A stretch of DNA of 41,706 nucleotides. Source: an uncultured Pelagibacteraceae bacterium (GTDB lineage Bacteria > Pseudomonadota > Alphaproteobacteria > Pelagibacterales > Pelagibacteraceae). A program made the translations under genes and the position numbers. The stretch covers positions 1-41,706 of the forward strand of contig CACABD010000004.1 in assembly GCA_902530715.1 (NCBI GenBank), read 5' to 3'. The notes below the pieces were generated by a model. The model saw nothing but the letters and a program-made list of their open reading frames with translations. It was not told where the DNA came from and ran no database searches. This document shows positions 12,191-22,507 of the stretch, piece after piece. Numbering within the stretch: position 1 is the first letter of the stretch; each line of letters begins with the position of its first letter.

Positions 12191-12580
12191 ATGATGGAAA
12201 ACTTATTTAGCAAATTAAACTTAATCGCACCTTGGTTTTTAAGACTGGGTTTAGGTGTAGCATTTATTATACATGGATATTTTAAGTTTCCTTTGCCACC
12301 AGCTGGATTAATAGAATACTTTGGTTTATCACCACTTTTGTCATCTGTTGTTGCAATATCAGAAGTTGGATCTGGAATATTATTAATTGTAAGTGGATTT
12401 ATAAAAGGACCAGTTGGAAATTTTCTTACAAGATTAAGTGCTTTTACTATTACAATTATAATGATCAATGTGTTTGCTATTGGTCATCCAGATTGGTTTT
12501 TTACAACAAAACTTTTTACTAGTGAGCAAATATTTCTCTTTCTGATAAGTTTATATTTTGTTATTAAGGGAAACAATTAA
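12191..12580 (+). CDS. DoxX family membrane protein
   Basis: LRLGLGVAFIIHGYFKF, EVGSGILLIVSGFI, four TM segments. Confidence 0.85.
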   Translation: MMENLFSKLNLIAPWFLRLGLGVAFIIHGYFKFPLPPAGLIEYFGLSPLLSSVVAISEVGSGILLIVSGFIKGPVGNFLTRLSAFTITIIMINVFAIGHPDWFFTTKLFTSEQIFLFLISLYFVIKGNN

Positions 12581-12584
12581 TCTT

Positions 12585-13415
12585 ATGATTGAAGTAAGCA
12601 AAATTATAAATCCAACTAATGCATCAGATGGTGCTGGTGTGAAGCTAAAAAGAAGTATCGGTGTTGAGCCAAATTATTATGATCCATTCTTAATGTTAGA
12701 TGAATTTGGTTCTGAAAATAGTGATGATTATGTTGCAGGATTCCCCCCACATCCACACAGAGGAATTGAAACTGTTACATATATGCTAAATGGGGATTTT
12801 GAGCACGAGGATAGCACTGGCGGTAAAGGAAAAATGACAGCTGGTGATGTTCAGTGGATGAAAACTGGGAGTGGTATTATACATTCTGAAATGCCAGCCA
12901 TGAAGGAGGGAAAACTTCATGGATTTCAATTATGGATAAATATGCCAGCCAAATTAAAAAAGAGTAAGCCTGAATATATTTATATTAAGGCAGATAAAAT
13001 GAGTATCCATAAAGACCAAGACAAAGAAGTAAAAACTATAGCTGGAAAATTTGAAAAAGCAGAAGGTCCGGTAAAGGGTCATAATGTAGAGCCTATTTAT
13101 TTTGATGTAGAGCTTAAAAAAGATAAAGAGTTTAATTTTGATATTCCTGAGACACACAATACCTTTATATATTTAATCAATGGAGAAATAAAAATTGGAA
13201 GCAAAGTTCACGATAAAGTTAAAGATAGTACATTGATACTACTTGATAATGGAAAAGACTTAAAAGTAAAAGCATCTTCAAACTCTAAATTTTTACTCGT
13301 ATCTGGTAAACCATTAAATGAAGAAATAGCAAGAGGTGGTCCCTTTGTAATGAACACTAAAAAGGAGATACTAGATGCTGTTAATGATTATCATAACGGA
13401 ACATTTGTTAAATAA
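12585..13415 (+). CDS. Pirin family protein
   Basis: DPFLMLDEFGSE, GFPPHPHRGIETVTYMLNGDFEHEDSTGGKG, GDVQWMKTGSGIIHSEMP; ATG start at 12585 preferred over the track start. Confidence 0.95.
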   Translation: MIEVSKIINPTNASDGAGVKLKRSIGVEPNYYDPFLMLDEFGSENSDDYVAGFPPHPHRGIETVTYMLNGDFEHEDSTGGKGKMTAGDVQWMKTGSGIIHSEMPAMKEGKLHGFQLWINMPAKLKKSKPEYIYIKADKMSIHKDQDKEVKTIAGKFEKAEGPVKGHNVEPIYFDVELKKDKEFNFDIPETHNTFIYLINGEIKIGSKVHDKVKDSTLILLDNGKDLKVKASSNSKFLLVSGKPLNEEIARGGPFVMNTKKEILDAVNDYHNGTFVK

Positions 13416-14386
13416 TGCGTAGTGTATCTTTCTCAAAAACTGGTGGCCCTGAAGTTCTTGAATATAAAGAGTTAAAACTTGAAGATCCAAAGAGTGGTGA
13501 AGTGCTAATTAAACACTCTGCAATAGGATTAAATTTCATAGATACTTACCATCGATCAGGTTTGTATCCTGTACCACTACCTTCAGGAATTGGTTTAGAA
13601 GGTGCAGGAATTATTGAAAAAGTTGGACCAGATATTTCAAATTTTAAAGAGGGTGATAAAGTTGCCTATGCTGCTGCACCATTAGGCTCCTACTCTTCTC
13701 ACAGAATATATCCAACAAAAAATTTGGTCAAAGTTCCAGAAGAAATTGATCTTAATACAGTTGCATGTTTAATGACAAAAGGTTTAACAACCTTTTATTT
13801 GTTGCACAAAACTTATGAGGTTAAAAAAGGTCAAACGATATTATTTCATGCTGCGGCAGGGGGTGTTGGTCAAATATTTTGTCAGTGGGCAAAAAGTTTA
13901 GGATGTAAAGTTATTGGAACTGTAGGATCTGATGAAAAAATAGAATTAGCCAAAAAATACGGTTGTGATGAAGTAATAAATTATTCGAAGGAAAATTTTA
14001 AAGACAGGGTTATGGAAATTACTAATAACGAAGGTTTGCCAGTTGTATATGATGGGGTAGGAAAAGTAACACTAGAAAATTCTTTAGGCTGTTTAAAAAT
14101 GCGAGGAATGATGGTTTCTTTTGGTAATGCATCCGGAAAACTTGATCCTGTCGACGTTGGTAAATTTATTGCTCCAAAAGGTTTATATTTAACTAGGCCA
14201 AGTATTGCTCATTACACTGCTACTAGAGAAGAACTAGACGAAGCATCTGATAAACTATTTCAAATGGTAAAAAATGGGAATGTAAAAGTTGAAATATTTA
14301 AAAAATATAACCTCAAAGATGCGATACAAGCACATAAAGATCTTGAGGGACGTAAAATATTAGGACCGGCAATAATTACTCCTTAA
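13415..14386 (+). CDS. Quinone oxidoreductase, MDR/zinc-type dehydrogenase superfamily
   Basis: IGLNFIDTYHRSGLYP, AAAGGVGQIFCQWAKSLG, VYDGVGK. Confidence 0.93.
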   Translation: MRSVSFSKTGGPEVLEYKELKLEDPKSGEVLIKHSAIGLNFIDTYHRSGLYPVPLPSGIGLEGAGIIEKVGPDISNFKEGDKVAYAAAPLGSYSSHRIYPTKNLVKVPEEIDLNTVACLMTKGLTTFYLLHKTYEVKKGQTILFHAAAGGVGQIFCQWAKSLGCKVIGTVGSDEKIELAKKYGCDEVINYSKENFKDRVMEITNNEGLPVVYDGVGKVTLENSLGCLKMRGMMVSFGNASGKLDPVDVGKFIAPKGLYLTRPSIAHYTATREELDEASDKLFQMVKNGNVKVEIFKKYNLKDAIQAHKDLEGRKILGPAIITP

Positions 14387-14783
14387 ATTGTACATCCATA
14401 TCAGAAATATGAAGCTTTAAGGCTTTGGTTGAAATTTGAATTTCTCTTATAAAAAAAATAATTGATATCATCATAGATAAACAGCATGAACCAAAAATTA
14501 TTCTAGCAACAAATATTTTTTCTAAGTATAACGCAAAGACTGTTAGCATATTGAACAAAAATCCAAATGCAGAAAACATAATTGTATATTTTAAAACATT
14601 TATTCTATTATTTAAGTTTATAAGTTGATCTCTCCACTCGGGTGGGGTGTGTTTTTCAAATACATGTTCGTCGTGTATTTTTCTAATTAAATTACTTAAA
14701 GTGTGAAACCTATTGCTATAAACACCCATAATTAGTGGAATTGCCGGAAACATTAAAGCAGTGACTGTGTAATCAATATCCAT
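14376..14783 (-). CDS. DUF2721-like membrane protein
   Basis: ALMFPAIPLIMGVYSNRFHTLSNLIRKIH and three hydrophobic helices. Confidence 0.75.
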   Translation of the reverse strand: MDIDYTVTALMFPAIPLIMGVYSNRFHTLSNLIRKIHDEHVFEKHTPPEWRDQLINLNNRINVLKYTIMFSAFGFLFNMLTVFALYLEKIFVARIIFGSCCLSMMISIIFFIREIQISTKALKLHISDMDVQFKE

Positions 14784-14835
14784 ACGAATCAGTTTGATTA
14801 TGAATCGATGCTTTGTTATTTACAAGTAAATTATA

Positions 14836-15705
14836 ATGAAAGATTTTATACTTTTTCTTGATTTAATAAGATTGAAGAAACCGATTGGTGTAATGCTGTT
14901 GTTTTGGCCATGCCTATGGGGTCTAACTTTGGCAAACGATTTCACAAGTAATAATTTACAGTACATAATTTATTTTGTTTATTTTTTTTTAGGATCAGTT
15001 CTTATGAGGTCTGCTGGATGTATTGTTAATGATATATTGGACAGGAAGTACGATATTTTAGTAGAAAGAACTAAACAACGACCAATCGCTTCTGGAAAAA
15101 TATCTGTAAAATTGAGTTTGATTTACGTAATTATTTTATGTTCGTTTGCTTTTTTAATTTTAATCCAATTTAATTTTACGACTATTTTTTTGGGTCTAGC
15201 ATCTATGCCTTTTGCATTTAGTTATCCTTTAATGAAAAGATATACTTACTGGCCTCAATTATTTTTGGGATTTACTTTTAATTATGGACTTATAATGGCT
15301 TGGTTTTCTATAAAACCTGAATTTAGTTATATTCCAATAATATTTTATGTAGGAGCCATATTTTGGACATTAGCTTACGACACAATATATGGGTTTCAAG
15401 ACATTAAAGACGATGAAATAATAGGAGTGAAATCAACATCAATTAAATTTAAAAAAAATCCTAAGTTACTAATTTTTATATGCTATTTGGTTTTTATCTT
15501 AATGCAAATTATATCGGGACTTTTGATGGAATTTAATTATTACTATTATATAGGTATTGTGATCATTGCTGTACACTTATTGTTTTATCAGACAAAAAAT
15601 TTGGATATTTCAAACCCCAAAATATGTTTGGAAAAATTTAAAGCTAATAATTTTTTAGGTCTAATTATTTTTGTGAATATATTAACAAATAAAATTTATC
15701 TATAA
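14836..15705 (+). CDS. ubiA: 4-hydroxybenzoate polyprenyltransferase
   Basis: RLKKPIGVMLLFWPCLWGL, NDILDRKYDILVERTKQRPIASG, AYDTIYGFQDIKDD. Confidence 0.95.
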   Translation: MKDFILFLDLIRLKKPIGVMLLFWPCLWGLTLANDFTSNNLQYIIYFVYFFLGSVLMRSAGCIVNDILDRKYDILVERTKQRPIASGKISVKLSLIYVIILCSFAFLILIQFNFTTIFLGLASMPFAFSYPLMKRYTYWPQLFLGFTFNYGLIMAWFSIKPEFSYIPIIFYVGAIFWTLAYDTIYGFQDIKDDEIIGVKSTSIKFKKNPKLLIFICYLVFILMQIISGLLMEFNYYYYIGIVIIAVHLLFYQTKNLDISNPKICLEKFKANNFLGLIIFVNILTNKIYL

Positions 15706-17444
15706 TGACTAATTTACAAATTTTAAAAAGATTATTTAATGAGTATACGAAAAAATATTTACCACAAATTTTTTTAGCGTTAATTTTTTCATTAATATTA
15801 GCTGCAAGCACTTCTGCAATTGCGTGGTTATTAGATCCAGCCGTTGAAAAACTTTTTATTCAAAAAAATCAGAACTTAATGTTAATTATCCCTTTGGGTA
15901 TTATTATGGCTTTTGCCACAAAAGGTTCTTCTTTGTATCTTGCCAAAGCAATAATGATAAGTGTCGGCGAAGAGGTGAGAAAAGCCATACAAGTAGATAT
16001 GATGAAAAATTTAATTAAAGCAGATACTGAGACAATTGAAAAAAAGCACTCTGGTAAAATAATTACAAATTTAATAAATGATGTTAATTTTATGACTGGT
16101 CTTGTTAGCGTTGGAATATTAAATTTATTTAAAGACTCACTCACATTAATCGGATTATTAGGAGTTATGTTTTATCAAAATTGGAAATTATCATTAATCG
16201 CGATCGTAATGATACCTCTTGCCAGCTACTTTGCTAGATTTTTAGGTAACAGAATTAGTAAGGTCACAACTCAAGCTATGGATACGGCAGGAGTTTTAAA
16301 TTCTTACCTTATGGAGATTTTTAGAAATCACAAATTAATAAAGGTTTTTCAAAAAGAAACTTACGAAGCGTCAAGGGCAAATGATGCGTTGGATCAACTA
16401 AAAAATAGGGGAAAAAAGTTAGCTATCATTTATGCTAGATCATCACCAATTATGGAATTTTTGACAGGAATTATGATTGCAATTCTCATTTATTTCTCCG
16501 GTAATTTGATTATGAGCGATGAATTAGCTATAAATAATTTTTTTTCGTTCCTAGCAGCAATGATGTTGGCTTATCAACCTGTTAGATCTCTTGCGACATT
16601 AAATCTTACAATAAATCAAGGATTGGCCGCAGCAAAAAGGATCCTTCCTATAGTCGATCAAAAACATAATATCGTCGAAAATGAGAAATTAGACAGATTA
16701 AAAGTTTTGAGTGGGACTATCATTTTTGAAAAAGTAAATTTTAATTATAATTCTAATTCTAGATCAATTTTAAAAAACATTAATTTAAATATATCTGGAG
16801 GTGAAATGACCTCGCTTGTAGGGCATAGTGGAGCTGGTAAATCTACTATACTAAATTTAATACCTCGTTTTTATGATTGTTCTGAGGGAGATATTAAAAT
16901 TGACAATCAATCGATTAAAAGTAGACGATTGTCTTCATTAAGAGAGAATGTATCTTTGGTAAGCCAAGAGACTACTTTATTTGATGATACAATTCTAAAT
17001 AATATCAAATATGCAAATCTAAATGCGACTGATGAACAGATAAAAGAAGCGGCAAAACTCTCTTTTTCAGATGAATTTATAAACTTACTTCCAAATAAAT
17101 ATAATACTATGATTGGAGAAAACGGTATTAGACTTTCGGGTGGTGAAAAACAAAGATTATCTATCGCAAGAGCGTTTTTAAAAAAAAGCAAAATTATATT
17201 ACTAGATGAAGCTACTTCGTCTCTAGACACAGAAACTGAAAAAAAGATTCAAGATGCTTTAAGTTTTTTAACAAAAGGAAAAACAACTCTTGTAATAGCA
17301 CATAGATTGTCAACAGTATTAAACTCCAATAAAATTTATGTTATAGACAATGGTGAAGTTGTTGCTGAAGGAAATCACTCTGAGCTATTAAATAATTCAT
17401 TAATATATAAAAATTTCTACCATAAACAGATCCAAAAAGATTGA
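15705..17444 (+). CDS. msbA: ABC transporter ATP-binding/permease, MsbA-like lipid flippase
   Basis: Walker A GHSGAGKST, LSGGEKQRLSIARAF, LLDEATSSLD; directly upstream of waaA/lpxK. Confidence 0.87.
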   Translation: MTNLQILKRLFNEYTKKYLPQIFLALIFSLILAASTSAIAWLLDPAVEKLFIQKNQNLMLIIPLGIIMAFATKGSSLYLAKAIMISVGEEVRKAIQVDMMKNLIKADTETIEKKHSGKIITNLINDVNFMTGLVSVGILNLFKDSLTLIGLLGVMFYQNWKLSLIAIVMIPLASYFARFLGNRISKVTTQAMDTAGVLNSYLMEIFRNHKLIKVFQKETYEASRANDALDQLKNRGKKLAIIYARSSPIMEFLTGIMIAILIYFSGNLIMSDELAINNFFSFLAAMMLAYQPVRSLATLNLTINQGLAAAKRILPIVDQKHNIVENEKLDRLKVLSGTIIFEKVNFNYNSNSRSILKNINLNISGGEMTSLVGHSGAGKSTILNLIPRFYDCSEGDIKIDNQSIKSRRLSSLRENVSLVSQETTLFDDTILNNIKYANLNATDEQIKEAAKLSFSDEFINLLPNKYNTMIGENGIRLSGGEKQRLSIARAFLKKSKIILLDEATSSLDTETEKKIQDALSFLTKGKTTLVIAHRLSTVLNSNKIYVIDNGEVVAEGNHSELLNNSLIYKNFYHKQIQKD

Positions 17445-18679
17445 TGAGAATATTATATAATCTACTAATGGTTATTATTATTATTTTATCACCGATAATA
17501 TTATTTTACAGAATGGTGAAAAAAAAAGAAAATCCTGGGAGATTTTTAGAGAAATTTGGTTTTTTACAAAAAAAAAGGGTAAATGGTAAATTAATATGGT
17601 TTCATTGTTCAAGCGTTGGGGAGCTTTTAAGTATTACCCCACTTATAGAGAAATTTGAAAAAGATATAGATATAAAAAGTATTTTAATATCTACTTCTAC
17701 ATTAAGCTCATCAAAAATATTTGAAAAATTTAAATACAAAAAAACAATTCATCAATTTTATCCAATAGACAATCCTTTAATAGTAAATAAATTTTTATGT
17801 TATTGGAAACCAGCTGCAGTTTTTTTTGTTGAATCAGAAATTTGGCCTGAAATGTTGAGAAGTTTAAAAAGAAAGAAAATCAAAACCTATCTTTTGAATG
17901 CCAGAATAAGTAAAAATTCTTTTTACAGATGGAAATATTTTAAAGATTTTGGTATTAGTGTATTTGGCATTTTTGATTACATTTTTCCTCAAAATAAAGA
18001 AACATTTAATTATTTAAAACATTTCAAAGTAAAAAAAATGAAAATATTGGGTAATTTAAAATTTTCTGAGCCAAAAAAAATTAATAATAATAAATCTATC
18101 AAGATAAATTTTTTAAAAAGAAAAATTTTGTGTGCAGCAAGTACTCACAGTAATGAGGAAGAATTGATTTCAAGGATACATTTAGATTTAAAAAATAAAA
18201 TTGATAAATTGCTCACAGTCATAATTCCAAGACATATTGAAAGATCTAAGGAAATTAAAGAAACTTTAAAATCAAAAAACCTTAAATATGTTTGTCATAG
18301 TGAAAGTAAAAAAATAAAAAAGGATACTGACGTGTATTTGGTCGACACATATGGTGAAAGTAAATCATTTTATTCTTTAAGTAAGGTTGTTTTTTTAGGT
18401 GGCTCTTTTGTGCCAAGAGGTGGGCAGAACCCATTGGAACCAATTAGGTATGGATGTTATATAACTCATGGTAAACATACTTTTAATTTTACTGAAATAT
18501 ACAATTTACTAAAAAAAAAAAAATTGTCATTTGAAGCTAAAAATTTTTTCCAGCTAAAAAAAATAATTTTAAAATTATTTATGAGAAAATTTGAAAATAA
18601 AAGAGAATTAAATAAATTTAAAAAAGTTGGAAATAACATTCTTAATAAATATTTTACAACTTTAAAAATTTTAATATAA
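17444..18679 (+). CDS. waaA: 3-deoxy-D-manno-octulosonic acid transferase
   Basis: WFHCSSVGELLSITPLIE, FVESEIWPEML, LNARIS, GGSFVPRGGQNPLEP; ATG at 17444 overlaps the msbA stop. Confidence 0.93.
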   Translation: MRILYNLLMVIIIILSPIILFYRMVKKKENPGRFLEKFGFLQKKRVNGKLIWFHCSSVGELLSITPLIEKFEKDIDIKSILISTSTLSSSKIFEKFKYKKTIHQFYPIDNPLIVNKFLCYWKPAAVFFVESEIWPEMLRSLKRKKIKTYLLNARISKNSFYRWKYFKDFGISVFGIFDYIFPQNKETFNYLKHFKVKKMKILGNLKFSEPKKINNNKSIKINFLKRKILCAASTHSNEEELISRIHLDLKNKIDKLLTVIIPRHIERSKEIKETLKSKNLKYVCHSESKKIKKDTDVYLVDTYGESKSFYSLSKVVFLGGSFVPRGGQNPLEPIRYGCYITHGKHTFNFTEIYNLLKKKKLSFEAKNFFQLKKIILKLFMRKFENKRELNKFKKVGNNILNKYFTTLKILI

Positions 18680-19609
18680 ATGAAATTAATTAAACCAAAA
18701 TTTTGGGACAAAAATTATTTAACATTTCAGTCATTATTGCTTTATCCACTAACTTTTATTATTGACCTTATAAGTTTAATGACTTTTTTTAAAAAACCAA
18801 AAAAGTACACCCAAATAAAAACTATATGTGTCGGTAATATTTATCTAGGGGGTACTGGAAAAACACCATTAGTTATTTTTCTAGCAAAAAAATTAAAAAA
18901 TAAATTTAAAACAATAATTATTAAAAAAAAATATCAAAGTCATTTGGACGAGAAAAAATTGCTAGAAAATTATAATAAAGTTTTATTTGATAATGATAGA
19001 GTATTATCTTTGTCAAAAGCAATAGAGAAAAAATTTGAGTTAGCAATTTTTGATGATGGTTTACAAGATAAGAAAATTGAATATGATTTAAAAATAGCAT
19101 GTTTTAATTCTATTTCGCTTGCTGGAAATGAGCTAAGATTACCCTCAGGTCCATTAAGGGAAAGCTTAAATAATTTAAGGAGATACGATGCTGTATTTAT
19201 CTCAGGACAACCAGACAATAAAATTTTTTTAAGAAAAATAAAGAAAATTAATCCAAAAATGCCTGTTTTTATTTGTGAATATGTGCCTACGAATTTTAAA
19301 AAATTTAAAAATAAAAGTTATGTGACTTTTAGCGGAATAGGTAATCCTTTAGGATTTTTACGAACCTTAAACAAATATGGTATTAAACGTGAATCAAATC
19401 TTATATACCCAGATCACTATGAGTATTCTAGAACAGAAATTAACAAAATAAAAAAATTAGCAAATGAAAAAAATTTGAAAATATTAACTACAGAAAAGGA
19501 TTTTTATAGAATCCCTATCGAATTAAGAAAAAACATAAGTTTTTTAAAAATTGAAATAAGAATAAACAATTTAAAGAAATTTAACAGGTTTCTATCAAAA
19601 TATTTATGA
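18680..19609 (+). CDS. lpxK: Tetraacyldisaccharide 4'-kinase
   Basis: CVGNIYLGGTGKTPLVIFLA, DDGLQDKKIEYDLKI, LPSGPLRE, TTEKDFYRIP. Confidence 0.94.
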   Translation: MKLIKPKFWDKNYLTFQSLLLYPLTFIIDLISLMTFFKKPKKYTQIKTICVGNIYLGGTGKTPLVIFLAKKLKNKFKTIIIKKKYQSHLDEKKLLENYNKVLFDNDRVLSLSKAIEKKFELAIFDDGLQDKKIEYDLKIACFNSISLAGNELRLPSGPLRESLNNLRRYDAVFISGQPDNKIFLRKIKKINPKMPVFICEYVPTNFKKFKNKSYVTFSGIGNPLGFLRTLNKYGIKRESNLIYPDHYEYSRTEINKIKKLANEKNLKILTTEKDFYRIPIELRKNISFLKIEIRINNLKKFNRFLSKYL

Positions 19610-20469
19610 AAAAAATTAAATATTTTTTTGAATTTTTAATAATTTTTATATTTCTATTAATTTTTAAAATTGCTGGATATAGAATTGCCTCTAATCTAGG
19701 AAATTCAATTGGAAAGATTATTGGTCCTAGATTTAGATCTAAGAAAGTTATTATAGATAATATTAAAAAATTCAAACCAGAAATTAAAGAAGATGAAATT
19801 AATCACATTGTTGAAAAAATGTGGGGTAACTTTGGTAGAATTTTAGCTGAATACGTTTACATTCCTGAATTTAGAAAAAGAAGATTAGATAATTACATAA
19901 AAATTGAAGGATTAGAAAATTTAAAAAAAATCAAAAATAGTGGAAAACCAACTGTATTTATATCTGGTCATTTTAATAATTTTGAATTGATGGCCATGGT
20001 TATAGAAAGAGAGGGGGTAGAGCTTTCTGCGGTCTATAGACCTTTGAACAACAAATTTTTAAATATTTTAATGGAATACCTAAGAAAAAATTATATTTGT
20101 AAAAATCAAATAAAAAAAGGTTTGAAAGGTGTGAGAGAAGCTCTGAAGTATTTCAAAAGTGGAAAAAGTTTAGCTATCATGATTGATCAAAGAGTATCAG
20201 AAGGAATTAATTCTAAGTTATTTGGAAAAAATGCTCTAACAACAACAATACCAGCTCAATTTGTTAAAAAATTTGATTGTGTTATTCAGCCAGTATACAT
20301 CCAAAGAAATGAAGGAATTTACTTTGAGGTATTTTTTGATGAACATTTAAGTTTTGATAAAAATGAAAGTATTGAAAATATTACAAATAAATTAAATCAT
20401 TGGTTAGAAGAAAAGATCGCAAAAAATCCAACTCAATGGATATGGTCACATAATCGGTGGAAACTATAA
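19606..20469 (+). CDS. Lipid A biosynthesis lauroyl acyltransferase (LpxL/HtrB-like)
   Basis: ISGHFNNFELM acyltransferase motif, IMIDQRVSEG, NPTQWIWSHNRWK. Confidence 0.9.
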   Translation: MKKIKYFFEFLIIFIFLLIFKIAGYRIASNLGNSIGKIIGPRFRSKKVIIDNIKKFKPEIKEDEINHIVEKMWGNFGRILAEYVYIPEFRKRRLDNYIKIEGLENLKKIKNSGKPTVFISGHFNNFELMAMVIEREGVELSAVYRPLNNKFLNILMEYLRKNYICKNQIKKGLKGVREALKYFKSGKSLAIMIDQRVSEGINSKLFGKNALTTTIPAQFVKKFDCVIQPVYIQRNEGIYFEVFFDEHLSFDKNESIENITNKLNHWLEEKIAKNPTQWIWSHNRWKL

Positions 20470-20661
20470 TTTTTTAAGTTTTTCTCTTTTTGATTGAGCT
20501 TCGACAAAAGAAAAATAAGCCTCTTGAAGTTCTACATTCCAATAATTTAGATCTTTTAACATTATTTTTTTATTTGATACTGCACAAACAACATGGTCAC
20601 CTGGCTCTATAATTTCAAAGTTATTAGGTAGATATTTTAATTTAGCTAATTTATTTTTCAT
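20464..20661 (-). CDS. DUF2093-like small protein
   Basis: LKYLPNNFEIIEPGDHVVCAVSNKKIMLKDLNYWNVELQEAY, the pattern of a small conserved alphaproteobacterial family. Confidence 0.8.
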   Translation of the reverse strand: MKNKLAKLKYLPNNFEIIEPGDHVVCAVSNKKIMLKDLNYWNVELQEAYFSFVEAQSKREKLKKL

Positions 20662-20684
20662 TTTTGAGTTATAAGTTAATATAA

Positions 20685-21944
20685 ATGATTGTTGGAATTA
20701 TTGGAAGTGGTGGCAGAGAACATGCTATTTGCTCTAAAATTAAAGAGTCAGCAAAAATAAGTAAAATATACTGTATTCCTGGAAATGCCGGCACAAGTAA
20801 AATTGCCAGTAATGTAGAAATAAAAATTGAAGATTTTAAATCTATTAAGAATTTTTGTTTAGAAAATAAAATTGAACTTTTAATTGTTGGGCCAGAAAAG
20901 CCTTTAGTGAATGGAATAGTCGATTATTTTATAGATACAAAAATAAAAGTTTTCGGACCAAATAAGATAGCTTCTCAATTAGAAGGTTCAAAAATATTTA
21001 CAAAAAAAATTTGCTCTAAATATAAAATTCCCACTTCAAATTTTAAAATATTCGAAAATATAAATGATACAAAAAAATTTTTAAGTTCCGCAAAATTTCC
21101 TTTAGTTATCAAATCAGATGGTTTAGCTGCTGGTAAGGGAGTTTATATATGTAAAAATATTGAGGAAGGAATAACTGCGGCAAATGAAATATTTAGAGGT
21201 AAGTTTGGAGTTGCAGAAAATTTGCTAGTAGAAGATTTTCTCGAGGGCGAGGAAATGAGTTATTTTGTGATATGTGATGGTGAAAATTATCAATTCATCG
21301 GGACTGCACAGGACCACAAACGAGTTGGCGAAGGTGATAAAGGAAAAAATACAGGAGGTATGGGTTGCTATTCACCATCAAGACTTTTTAATTCACAGTT
21401 AGCTAAAAAAATTAATTCGGAAATTATTCACCCAACATTAAGTGCAATTAAAGATTTAGGAACCACCTACAGAGGATTTTTATATGTCGGACTAATGATT
21501 AAGGATAATAACCCTTATCTTGTAGAATTTAATGTAAGGATGGGAGATCCAGAATGTCAAACTATACTTCCTTTATTAGAAGATGATCTAATAGAAATTT
21601 TTGTAAATTGTTGTTTGGGTAAACTAAAAAACAAAATAAGATTGAGACATAAAAAAAGTATTTGTATTGTTCTTTGTTCAAAAGGTTATCCAGATGAGTA
21701 TAAAAAAAATATTCCTATTTTAGGTTTAGATACTATATCTCTTAAAGAAGATGAACATATTTTTCACGCAGGAACAAAATTAGAAAATAATGAAATATTA
21801 TCTTCTGGAGGAAGAGTTTTAAATTTTGTTTCTGTCTCGGAAAATATTTATAATTCTAGAGAGGATATAATTAAGCTAATTGATAAATTAAATTGGAAAA
21901 ATGGTTTTTTTAGAAAAGATATTGGATATAAAGTTATAGATTAA
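20685..21944 (+). CDS. purD: Phosphoribosylamine-glycine ligase
   Basis: GSGGREHAI, GPEKPLVNG, KSDGLAAGKGV, AQDHKRVGEGDKGKNTGGMG. Confidence 0.98.
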   Translation: MIVGIIGSGGREHAICSKIKESAKISKIYCIPGNAGTSKIASNVEIKIEDFKSIKNFCLENKIELLIVGPEKPLVNGIVDYFIDTKIKVFGPNKIASQLEGSKIFTKKICSKYKIPTSNFKIFENINDTKKFLSSAKFPLVIKSDGLAAGKGVYICKNIEEGITAANEIFRGKFGVAENLLVEDFLEGEEMSYFVICDGENYQFIGTAQDHKRVGEGDKGKNTGGMGCYSPSRLFNSQLAKKINSEIIHPTLSAIKDLGTTYRGFLYVGLMIKDNNPYLVEFNVRMGDPECQTILPLLEDDLIEIFVNCCLGKLKNKIRLRHKKSICIVLCSKGYPDEYKKNIPILGLDTISLKEDEHIFHAGTKLENNEILSSGGRVLNFVSVSENIYNSREDIIKLIDKLNWKNGFFRKDIGYKVID

Positions 21945-22507
21945 TGAGAATTATTGCAGGAGATTTAAGAGGAAAAAAATTATTAATTCCTTCTGACAAT
22001 TTTACGAGACCTCTAAAGGACAATGTAAAAGAATCTATATTTAATATATTGCAACATTCAAAGCTATTAAATTTTGATTTATTAAATTCAAATGTCTTAG
22101 ATCTTTTTTCTGGTGTTGGGACATTTGGTCTAGAATGTATTTCTAGAAAATCAAAGCATGTAACTTTTTTTGAAAATCATTGGCCTGCTATAAAGATGTT
22201 AAAGAAAAATATCCAAAATTTAAATTGTTGGTCAAAAACTAAAATTATTGAGAAGGATGTTTTTAGTTTAGAAAAGTTAGAATATAATCTAAAAAATTAC
22301 GAGTTTATTTTTTTAGACCCTCCTTTTAAGGAAATCAGAATAAAATTCTTACTTAACATACTTAAACATAAAAAAGTTTTTAAGAAGGAAAGTATTATAC
22401 TAATTCACAGAGACAATAAGACTGTTGACCGGTTGCCAGAAGATTTTAAGGTAATAATTGACAAAAAATATGGTAGATCAAGAATCTTATTTGGTAAATT
22501 TTATTAA
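21944..22507 (+). CDS. rsmD: 16S rRNA m2G966 methyltransferase
   Basis: MRIIAGDLRGKKL, TRPLKDNVKESIFNIL, LDLFSGVGTFGLE, FLDPPF. Confidence 0.95.
   Translation: MRIIAGDLRGKKLLIPSDNFTRPLKDNVKESIFNILQHSKLLNFDLLNSNVLDLFSGVGTFGLECISRKSKHVTFFENHWPAIKMLKKNIQNLNCWSKTKIIEKDVFSLEKLEYNLKNYEFIFLDPPFKEIRIKFLLNILKHKKVFKKESIILIHRDNKTVDRLPEDFKVIIDKKYGRSRILFGKFY

Noticed and set aside
12178-12468. Minus-strand 96-aa ORF
   Set aside because: Antisense to DoxX, no supporting motifs or operon context.
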